5,754 bases of DNA, taken from positions 1-5,754 of the forward strand of contig JAQZDD010000080.1 in assembly GCA_028751055.1 (NCBI GenBank). The letters run 5' to 3'. The position numbers were made by a program, and so were the translations under genes. Position 1 is the stretch's first letter; the number at the start of each line of letters is the position of its first letter. This document shows positions 1 through 5,035 of the stretch, one piece after another. The notes beneath the pieces were generated by a model. The model was not told the origin of the DNA. It did no database searches and saw only the letters and a list, made by a program, of their open reading frames with translations. Source of the DNA: Euryarchaeota archaeon Ods04. Its GTDB lineage: Archaea > Halobacteriota > Halobacteria > Halobacteriales > Halorutilaceae.

Positions 1-263
1 GATGCGGCGCGGTCACTCCAACAATCTACCTGTACCATACCGATGTTGTCCTGCACGAGTCCTCCGCGTCCGTCGATGCCCGAGACACCTGTCTCCCCGC
101 CGCCCTGTACATTCTCATCGACCCGCGTGAGAGTGACCTGCGGATTCTCCGACTCTTGGTCGTACCGCCCTGTGTGGATGCTCGGTACGTCAGAGAGTGT
201 CGTATTCGACGCATCCCAGTCCTGTTCGAGGACGAGTTTGGCGGCTATCTTCGGCTGCGGCAT
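1..263 (-). CDS. Tail-terminator-like protein, 3' end outside window
   Basis: Reading the minus strand from the ATG at 261-263 gives an open frame of 87 residues that runs off the left edge without a stop. It begins MPQPKIAAKLVLEQDW and contains VPSIHTGRYD, NPQVTLTRVDE, a Gly-rich loop around residues 53-69 (QGGGETGVSGIDGRGG) and DNIGMVQVDCWSDRAA. A helix followed by 'P.i..g.yd....P.vtlt' and later a '.vqvdcW' strand is typical of tail terminator / tail completion proteins of the lambda gpU type, which cap the tail tube and meet the head connector. Its place directly after the gp10-like gene is the expected one. The start is supported by contact with the preceding stop (TAGATG) and by GGAG nine bases upstream, inside the preceding gene. 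Function is inferred from pattern and order; the missing C-terminal half would be needed to confirm it. Confidence 0.7.
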   Translation of the reverse strand, partial: MPQPKIAAKLVLEQDWDASNTTLSDVPSIHTGRYDQESENPQVTLTRVDENVQGGGETGVSGIDGRGGLVQDNIGMVQVDCWSDRAA

Positions 264-662
264 CTATATCGGCTCCGCCTTGATGCTACCTCGGAGGTTT
301 CCAGACCGGACTTGTGGATGGCTCGGGTCAGTACCCGGACTCCTTCCACTCTGCTCGGCTGCGGCGTTTATCTTCATCTGCCGTTCAAGACTCTGTGCTA
401 TGAGTCGTGAGACCTCAGCCGCAGAGTCCGCGTCATCGACGCTCTTGTTCATGTGCCGCCGCACGAACGCTTCCGGGTTAGCGTCGAACTCGTCGATAGC
501 CGGTCGAAAGAACGGGTATGCAGGCATCTTGCTCGTCCCGAGTTCGAGATGTACAGAGTACTGTGCGCTCGAACCAACTATCCATTCTCGACCGCGAAGC
601 CAGTCGCGGAGGTCTCTGACGACTCGGCGTGTATCGGATACGCCGGTTAGCGTAAGGTCCAT
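264..662 (-). CDS. HK97 gp10-like neck / tail-completion protein with permuted motif order
   Basis: This 132-residue protein carries the hallmark of HK97 gp10-like proteins, which take part in joining tail to head: AQYSVHLELGTSKMPAYPFF (33-52) followed by RPAIDEF. In most members that block ends the protein and is preceded by a 'tG.Lr.Si' motif. Here the order is reversed: the ELGT/PFFRPA block is at 33-59, a helical region (about 78-104) follows, and RSGNLRGSI is at 119-127, close to the end. The start is firm: AAAGGAGGGT precedes the ATG, which overlaps the stopper stop codon by one base. The stop TAG is followed directly by the ATG of the tail-terminator gene. Position after the stopper agrees with lambda Z-type and HK97 gp10-type genes. 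Confidence 0.8.
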   Translation of the reverse strand: MDLTLTGVSDTRRVVRDLRDWLRGREWIVGSSAQYSVHLELGTSKMPAYPFFRPAIDEFDANPEAFVRRHMNKSVDDADSAAEVSRLIAQSLERQMKINAAAEQSGRSPGTDPSHPQVRSGNLRGSIKAEPI

Positions 663-1021
663 TAAGTTACCCTCCTTTGCCGTGTACTTTCGCAGACGAG
701 GACGCCGCCGCCACGGTTGCCTGCGCGGACGACCTTGTATTCTACGCCTTCAGCGCGGATGAGACTCTGCGGCGGTTCGTCGGACACTGGTTCGTCTTCG
801 TCGATGTATATCTCAATATCCGGATTCGTCCCGATTTCGTTACCTGTTGGTTCTTGGTCGTCGGTCGGTCTCCGCTTCCTGTCGATGAGTATTTTCACTT
901 CTTTTGTGTAGTCTACTTCGAAGATGTCGTCGCCGTAGTCGTCTTCGCCGACTACTTCGCGCACCACGAGCGTGGCGTCGATACCTCCTCGTTCGAGTGC
1001 GCGGCGTGCCTTGAATCCCAT
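662..1021 (-). CDS. Head-closure (stopper) protein candidate
   Basis: This is a 119-residue protein whose size and place between adaptor and gp10-like gene fit the head-closure proteins (SPP1 gp16 / lambda FII type) that plug the connector after packaging. It opens with a basic MGFKARRALERG helix, continues with a strand-rich part (DATLVVREVVGEDDYGDDIFEVDY, KEVKILIDR), a charged loop, and ends with RAEGVEYKVVRAGNRGG and VLVCESTRQRRVT. An ending of 'g..Y.V......g...v.e..rqr' is common in stopper proteins. The start ATG at 1021 is eight bases beyond the adaptor stop TAG. Only a weak AGGT lies six bases upstream, partly within that stop codon, so translation may depend on coupling to the adaptor gene. 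Its own TAA shares one base with the next ATG (TAATG). A tail-completion role cannot be excluded. Confidence 0.7.
   Translation of the reverse strand: MGFKARRALERGGIDATLVVREVVGEDDYGDDIFEVDYTKEVKILIDRKRRPTDDQEPTGNEIGTNPDIEIYIDEDEPVSDEPPQSLIRAEGVEYKVVRAGNRGGGVLVCESTRQRRVT
671..676 (-). promoter_or_regulatory. Ribosome-binding site of the gp10-like gene
   Basis: AGGAGG within AAAGGAGGGT lies eight bases before the ATG and inside the last codons of the stopper gene. It decides the start, which overlaps the upstream stop in TAATG. Confidence 0.7.
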
Positions 1022-1029
1022 CTCTGTAC

Positions 1030-1398
1030 CTATGCTTGTACACTCCAGAACTTGCCTTGCCCTTCGGCAAGACGGTTACTCTCGTCGTAGCGAAGAGCCT
1101 TCTGTCCGTGCGGCGTGTTCCGAAGTGCGTCCTCGCTGTCGAACGCCCCTACGTAGTCGTAGCTGGCAGGTCCGGTATCCTCGCTCTCGACCATGCGCTC
1201 AGACTCGACTTCGTACTTGATGGCGTGTCGCGTCAGTTCGCGCTCTATCTTGGCGAGACGGCGGTCGCTCATGTCAGTATCTGAGAGTGTCTCGTCGACA
1301 ACCATGTTCGCATCGTCGATTATCTCGCCTATCTCGTCATCAGTGAGTTCAGTCTCGAAGCCGCCGCTCTTGACATCTTCGGCGTCCGTGCGGGTCAT
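1030..1398 (-). CDS. Head-tail adaptor (HK97 gp6-like connector)
   Basis: This 122-residue protein has the pattern of adaptor-type head-tail connectors, which form a ring beneath the portal after DNA packaging. A first helix region (LTDDEIGEIIDDANMVVDE) is followed by SDTDMSDRRLAKIERELTRH, matching the family's habit of an Ala/Val-rich helix, a short 'ls d' turn and a helix leading to a His. The end carries NTPHGQKALRYDESNRLA, which closely follows the common 'T.yGq.al.lD..grLa' ending of these connectors. The N-terminal 15 residues look flexible. GGAGAT lies six bases before the ATG, and the upstream stop is only three bases away. It is placed between the capsid region and the head-closure gene, as in HK97-like and SPP1-like neck modules. 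I regard the family call as good, without an alignment. Confidence 0.8.
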   Translation of the reverse strand: MTRTDAEDVKSGGFETELTDDEIGEIIDDANMVVDETLSDTDMSDRRLAKIERELTRHAIKYEVESERMVESEDTGPASYDYVGAFDSEDALRNTPHGQKALRYDESNRLAEGQGKFWSVQA

Positions 1399-1401
1399 GA
1401 A

Positions 1402-1803
1402 TTAATCTCCGTCGCCCTCTGCATCCTCCGACGAGAGGCTGTCGAGGCGTTCGTCTATCGCATCGAGAGCTGTCTGCCGCCCATCTCCGCCTGCTTCGAG
1501 TTCGCGGAGACGGTTCAGCGTCGCCTCGTCGCCGATGGCTGCGACCGCGTCGCTTACGTCGTCGACTGTGCCATCGAGTATCTCAGTGAGGTTGTCTTCG
1601 TCGGGCGGCGTCGTCTGCTCTTCTTCCTCTGTATCTTCGTCGGCACCGCCTTCGCCCTCTTCATCGTCTACGCGTACCCAGCCGCGTTCAAGGTACGTGT
1701 CGACACGTTCTTCGGGTACGTCGTAGACGCCGCTGCCGCGGTATTTGTCGCCCAGCTCGCGGTCTACGAACGTCGTATCACGCCCCCATCTAAGTTCAAT
1801 CAT
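1402..1803 (-). CDS. Acidic 133-residue protein of unknown role in the FI-like slot between capsid and connector
   Basis: I do not recognise a characterised function. Three parts are visible. Residues 1-45 form a small module ending in YDVPEERVDTYLERGWVRV, a pattern I associate with small proteins of haloarchaeal viruses. Residues 46-70 are an almost pure Glu/Asp linker. Residues 71-124 are two or three short helices (NLTEILDGTVDDVSDAVAAI, then ATLNRLRELEAGGDGRQTAL, then IDERL) that resemble small helix-extended-loop-helix modules found at the ends of some phage structural proteins. Lambda-like maps have gpFI, which assists DNA packaging, between capsid and connector genes; the place is the same but I see no sequence proof of relationship. 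Start ATG at 1803 lies 12 bases after the capsid stop, with AGGAGG only three bases upstream, closer than for the other genes. The stop TAA is three bases before the next start. Confidence 0.75.
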   Translation of the reverse strand: MIELRWGRDTTFVDRELGDKYRGSGVYDVPEERVDTYLERGWVRVDDEEGEGGADEDTEEEEQTTPPDEDNLTEILDGTVDDVSDAVAAIGDEATLNRLRELEAGGDGRQTALDAIDERLDSLSSEDAEGDGD

Positions 1804-1815
1804 GTGCCTCCTCTA

Positions 1816-2958
1816 TCAGATGTCCTGTATGATGCCCCAGTGGTCGGGGAGGTGCAGGTGGAAGCCTACATCTTGGAACGCGCGTAGCACCGATGTCGGC
1901 GGGTCTGCCTTCATCCATGTGTGTGTTCCGAAGCCGCGCGTCCCGTCGATGGCGAAGTCCCCCACGTGGTCGGGTGCGTCCACGTCGTCGAACGCACCGA
2001 CGTTGTCTTCGAACCACGGCTGGAACGCCGAAGACGCACCGGGCTTGCCGATGACCGCGCACCGTACCTGTTCGCCTGCGTTGGGGTCGTACGGTTCGAG
2101 GACGTTGTCCATCGCCGCATCGTCGACATCGGTTACTATGTTACCGTCTTCGTCGAGGTAGTTTCCGTCGCCGTCGGTACGCGGGATATCGACCTCGACG
2201 ATGCGTATCTCAGGTAGTTCGTCGTCGATGAGACGCTCGACCTGTTCGGTGTTGAGACGCTGTATCTCGACGCCGCTGAACCTGTCTCGCATATCTCCGT
2301 TGTTCTTGATGTCGTGCCACAGTCGCGGCGAGAAGTAGCCACGGCTCGAAGTGTCGACGTTCGCGTCGAAGAACGTCTGGTTCGCTTCACGGAGTTCGAG
2401 TATCAGGTCAGTGATGTCGGCGTACGGTTCCGCGTTCGTAGTATCACTCCATGCCGTCGACGGCGTGATGATGTTCGACTGAGGTATGTCACTGTGTGCT
2501 GTGGAACCGTCTTCTCCGATGAGTCCTTCGACTTCACTGTCACCCTGCCAACAGTACTTTTCGCGGGCGAGAAGTATCTTCGTACGGAGGTCCATCGCCG
2601 CCCAGCGGAACAGCGAGAGTACTTCGCGCTCGCTGTTGAGCTTAGCGTCCGTCTCCTTCTCCGGCATCAGCTTCTCCGAGTAGTACGTCGTGTCTATCTT
2701 CTCCTCGTCGATATCCCCGAGCGTGCCGATAGGACTCTCGCTGTCACGGTCTATCGGGCGCATCGGTGCTACTGCACCACCGATGGTGAAGTATGTCTCT
2801 TCAGGTGCGTCGAGGTTGACTACCGGGAACTCGCTGGATGCCGACGCCGTCCGTCCGTCGCCGTTGATGGCTTCCATCTGGTCTATGTCCCGTACTATCT
2901 CTTCGCGGAGCGTCTTCGGCGAGAGTAATCCCGCCTTCGCTATGTCAATTTGTCCCAT
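1816..2958 (-). CDS. Major capsid protein, HK97-fold
   Basis: At 380 residues this is the normal size for an HK97-fold capsid subunit that has a separately encoded scaffold. Recognisable parts are an amphipathic N-terminal arm (LSPKTLREEIVRDIDQM), a segment about 45-100 where the extended loop would lie, a long helical stretch about 105-135 (EREVLSLFRWAAMDLRTKIL) suiting the spine helix, a second helical region about 180-200, the YFSPRLWHDIK segment about 208-218, and a C-terminal beta-rich part with CAVIGKPGASSAFQPWF. An acidic loop with DGDGNYLDEDGN at 262-273 stands out. There are only two cysteines (136 and 300). The gene lies directly after the decoration gene and before the connector genes, the conserved capsid position. 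AGGAGGT five bases before the ATG, overlapping the upstream TGA, is among the best ribosome-binding sites here, as expected for the most abundant virion protein. The fold is inferred from size, pattern and context. Confidence 0.85.
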   Translation of the reverse strand: MGQIDIAKAGLLSPKTLREEIVRDIDQMEAINGDGRTASASSEFPVVNLDAPEETYFTIGGAVAPMRPIDRDSESPIGTLGDIDEEKIDTTYYSEKLMPEKETDAKLNSEREVLSLFRWAAMDLRTKILLAREKYCWQGDSEVEGLIGEDGSTAHSDIPQSNIITPSTAWSDTTNAEPYADITDLILELREANQTFFDANVDTSSRGYFSPRLWHDIKNNGDMRDRFSGVEIQRLNTEQVERLIDDELPEIRIVEVDIPRTDGDGNYLDEDGNIVTDVDDAAMDNVLEPYDPNAGEQVRCAVIGKPGASSAFQPWFEDNVGAFDDVDAPDHVGDFAIDGTRGFGTHTWMKADPPTSVLRAFQDVGFHLHLPDHWGIIQDI

Positions 2959-2963
2959 TTTCT

Positions 2964-2970
2964 ACCTCCT
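2964..2970 (-). promoter_or_regulatory. Ribosome-binding site of the major capsid gene
   Basis: On the minus strand AGGAGGT lies five bases before the capsid ATG and overlaps the decoration stop codon (TGAGGAGGT). It fixes the start and suggests coupled but strong translation. Confidence 0.75.
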
Positions 2971-3434
2971 CAGAATCTGGTTCTGACTACCGCGACCTTC
3001 TCGGCGGTCGCTGCCGTGCTCCGAGTGCCTGTCGCCCACACGTATCCGACTATCTCACGGTCGTCGTCATCGGCGTCGACGAAAGCTTCGAGTTCGCCGT
3101 CCGGGTTGATGATGACGTATCCGTCGCCGGGGCTGAGGTTTTCTGCATCTGCTTCCTCGTACCAGTCGACAGGACCTCCAAGGAATACCGCCGACGTTCC
3201 TGCCGAATCTCCTTGGGCATAGGTCTCGTCTTCGTCGAAGTCCGTCGGCGTCTTCTTGAGCGTGCCTGCCGAAGGACCTGCAGAGTTCTTCTTCTCGACC
3301 TGCGTCCGTCCGGTGCTTTCGCCGACGACATCGACTACATCTCCCCTCTCAGCTACTTCGCCGTCGCTGTTCGCTACGACCTCTACATCTACTTCCTTCC
3401 CGGGTTCGTATAGCCTAAGGTCTCCTCTCGACAT
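2970..3434 (-). CDS. Putative capsid decoration / head-stabilising protein
   Basis: This is a 154-residue acidic protein without signal peptide, membrane segment or cysteine. It looks all-beta: an N-terminal strand set (LYEPGKEVDVEVVANSDGEV, then GDVVDVVGE), a low-complexity middle with GPSAGTL and GTSAVFLGG turns, then GDGYVIINPDGELEAFV and a C-terminal IVGYVWA ... KVAVVRTRF pair of strands. The overall pattern recalls small beta-barrel decoration proteins (the DUF2190-like and lambda gpD-like group), though I see no single diagnostic motif. The main argument is position: it lies between protease-scaffold and major capsid gene, the slot of gpD in lambda. The start ATG is three bases after the upstream TAA, with AGGAGG eight bases before it inside the end of the protease gene. 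A different structural role, such as a capsid turret or fibre base, is possible. Confidence 0.62.
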   Translation of the reverse strand: MSRGDLRLYEPGKEVDVEVVANSDGEVAERGDVVDVVGESTGRTQVEKKNSAGPSAGTLKKTPTDFDEDETYAQGDSAGTSAVFLGGPVDWYEEADAENLSPGDGYVIINPDGELEAFVDADDDDREIVGYVWATGTRSTAATAEKVAVVRTRF

Positions 3435-3437
3435 CTT

Positions 3438-4025
3438 TTATGCCTCCTGCCTCTCGCCGTTCTTGGCGGCGCGTAGCTGTTCTACGTCAGTGTACTCTGA
3501 TACATCTACTCCGTACTCGCGCTGCAGGTACTCTGTCGGCGACTCGTCACCGTCTATGCTGATGCGGTCGCTTGCGTCGAGTACCTCCTCTGCGAGCTGT
3601 TCTGTCTCCTCGTCTGGTTCGTTGCCGCCCGGCGTCTCGTCGGCTTCGCCACCGCCACGAGGCTCGGGCGGCTTGCCTAACTGTTCTTTGACGACTTCGA
3701 TGGGACTCTGGTCGCCTTCTTCCTCATCCCACCCCTCGTCTTCAGCGAGTGCCTCGACGAGTTCCGAAGTGGTGTAACGTTCAGCTACCGTCTCGGTGTC
3801 GAGGGCTGTGCCTTCGGCTACGAGGTCGGCGAGCATCTCCTTCAGCGGTTCTACATCCTCTACATCTTCCTTGAGGTCGCCGACCTCGTCTTCGAGTTGT
3901 TCGACGCGCCCTTCCTTCTCTTCGAGTTGTTCCTCTAGCTCTTCGCGTTCGTTTTCGAGGTCTTCTTTCTTGTCTCTGACCTCGCTAAGCTGTTCTCTCA
4001 GGTCGTCTATGTCCTTGTCTGTCAT
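3438..4025 (-). other. Candidate nested scaffold product from internal Met333 of the protease gene
   Basis: An in-frame ATG at 4023-4025 (Met333) sits exactly between the disordered linker and the coiled coil; the following residues MTDKDIDDLREQL look like a natural N-terminus. Starting here would give a 195-residue scaffold alone. Lambda makes its scaffold Nu3 by this kind of internal start within the protease gene C. Against it, no Shine-Dalgarno sequence lies upstream of this ATG, and proteolytic release from the fusion would serve the same purpose. This is an inference. Confidence 0.22.
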
Positions 4026-5021
4026 GTTGGACTGATTTTCAGAGCCGGGGTCTTCATCCACCCCGGTTCTCGAACGAGTGCCGGGATTGCCGCCCGACTC
4101 GTCAGATTCCTGTACCTGTTCTTCTATCTGCGCAGCGAGACCGTCGTATGCTACCTCTTCTACCCAGTCGTAGTCTTGGTGGACTTCGAACGGCGTGTCT
4201 TCGAGAGCGTCGGCGACGGATTCGTTCAATGTCCCGACATCGACGGTTTCGCGGTCGATGACTGCGATTAGTTCGGGATTGTCGTTCGAGGCAGTACGCG
4301 ACGCGGAGATGCCTTCGATGTCTTCGAGGTTGTCGACTGCTTCGTCGAGGAACTCGTCGCCGAACATCTCTCCAAACGCGCTGAAGCGGAGCGTGAACAG
4401 CGAGCCGAGTTGCTCGGCTACCCCTTCGAAGTCTTCTTCGCGTGCCTGCTCGACTGCCTCGGCAGCGACACCCAATGCTTCTGCGAGTGCTTCGGCTTCG
4501 ACGGGCGAGATGTCCGCACCTTCAGACGCGCCCCTGTCGAGAATCGTCATGTACGGAACATCGATGATGCGCTCAACACGGTATGCGCCGAGTTCTTCGT
4601 CGTACTCGCCGAGTTCTCGGAGCATGTCAGGACTGAGTTCGACGAGTCCGCGTTCAGCGAGCGCGGCGATATGGTCGTCAAGGAGGTCGCCGCTCTCGCT
4701 GACAGGTCCGACGCCGTCGCGGTATTCGAACTCTCCCGCGCCACCAACTATCTCATCAGGGTCTGCTTGTTCGAGTAGGTCTTTGTGACCGTCGCCCGGA
4801 CGCCCCTTGAGGAGTTTTGCGCCATCGAACGCACCATCTTCGACCGCCTGCTTCAGCACCTCGCGGCCCCAGTACGTCTTCTTCCCTGAGCCACCTGACG
4901 TAGTATCCCCCTCTCCGACAGGCACAATGCGGACTTGGTCCGAGTCGTCCCCCGTGTCAGCATCGATGGAAGCAACGCCGTTCGCAAGTCTCTCGTGGTG
5001 TTCTTTGTCGTAGTCTTGCAT
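3438..5021 (-). CDS. Prohead maturation protease fused to a coiled-coil scaffold-like region
   Basis: This 527-residue acidic protein has two parts. Residues about 28-175 resemble phage prohead proteases: a short strand (RIVPVGEG), a YWGREVLKQAV segment, a candidate catalytic His79 in GDGHKD, a candidate nucleophile Ser130 in GLVELSP, and the strand RIIDVPYMTILDRGA. Such enzymes cleave scaffold and capsid proteins inside the immature head. Residues 176-300 are helical and acidic without a recognised domain. A disordered linker (about 303-332) leads to a strongly charged heptad-like coiled coil (about 336-392) and an acidic, Gly/Pro-rich tail, as in assembly scaffolds. The position right before decoration and capsid genes fits. 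The start is supported by AGGAGAT six bases upstream of ATG. The protein is much longer than a stand-alone protease, hence the fusion reading. The protease call is from motif pattern, not alignment; exact catalytic residues are tentative. Confidence 0.78.
   Translation of the reverse strand: MQDYDKEHHERLANGVASIDADTGDDSDQVRIVPVGEGDTTSGGSGKKTYWGREVLKQAVEDGAFDGAKLLKGRPGDGHKDLLEQADPDEIVGGAGEFEYRDGVGPVSESGDLLDDHIAALAERGLVELSPDMLRELGEYDEELGAYRVERIIDVPYMTILDRGASEGADISPVEAEALAEALGVAAEAVEQAREEDFEGVAEQLGSLFTLRFSAFGEMFGDEFLDEAVDNLEDIEGISASRTASNDNPELIAVIDRETVDVGTLNESVADALEDTPFEVHQDYDWVEEVAYDGLAAQIEEQVQESDESGGNPGTRSRTGVDEDPGSENQSNMTDKDIDDLREQLSEVRDKKEDLENEREELEEQLEEKEGRVEQLEDEVGDLKEDVEDVEPLKEMLADLVAEGTALDTETVAERYTTSELVEALAEDEGWDEEEGDQSPIEVVKEQLGKPPEPRGGGEADETPGGNEPDEETEQLAEEVLDASDRISIDGDESPTEYLQREYGVDVSEYTDVEQLRAAKNGERQEA
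3443..3448 (-). promoter_or_regulatory. Ribosome-binding site of the decoration gene
   Basis: AGGAGG lies eight bases before the ATG and doubles as part of the final Gln-Glu-Ala codons of the protease-scaffold gene, which explains how the genes can be only three bases apart. Confidence 0.7.
4041..4070 (-). repeat. GC-rich inverted repeat inside the protease-scaffold gene
   Basis: CCGGGG (4045-4050) and CCCCGG (4061-4066) form a six-pair stem with a ten-base loop, extended by three more pairs after one mismatch. It lies 15 to 45 bases upstream of the internal Met333 codon, within the linker between protease and coiled coil. It could pause or gate translation at the internal start, or be chance; no T-run follows, so it is not a typical terminator. 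Confidence 0.35.
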
Positions 5022-5027
5022 GTATCA

Positions 5028-5034
5028 ATCTCCT
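5028..5034 (-). promoter_or_regulatory. Ribosome-binding site of the protease-scaffold gene
   Basis: AGGAGAT lies six bases before the ATG at 5021, in the 14-base gap after the minor head protein stop. It supports this ATG over later in-frame Met codons. Confidence 0.7.
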
Positions 5035-5035
5035 G

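Noticed and set aside
43..762. 239-codon open frame on the plus strand
   Set aside because: It lies opposite three minus-strand genes with good motifs, has a Ser/Arg/Cys-rich composition unlike a haloarchaeal protein, and lacks a ribosome-binding site.
840..1070. 76-codon minus-strand frame overlapping stopper and adaptor genes
   Set aside because: It is extremely Arg-rich, out of frame with both genes, and unlike the acidic proteins around it.
2314..2928. 204-codon open frame on the plus strand
   Set aside because: It is the mirror of the major capsid gene; Arg- and Val-rich with no domain pattern, as expected from the complement of acidic codons.
3891..4010. Repetitive-looking cttcgag / tcttc stretch as a DNA repeat array
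   Set aside because: The repetition follows the Glu-rich heptads of the coiled coil and has no constant unit length.
3796..4035. Very Ser-rich plus-strand frame
   Set aside because: It is the reverse complement of the Glu/Leu-rich coiled coil, where GAG and GAA codons read as CTC and TTC in one frame and as Ser/Arg codons in another.
4041..4070. Inverted repeat as a transcription terminator
   Set aside because: It lies inside an intact coding region and no T-run follows on the minus strand.
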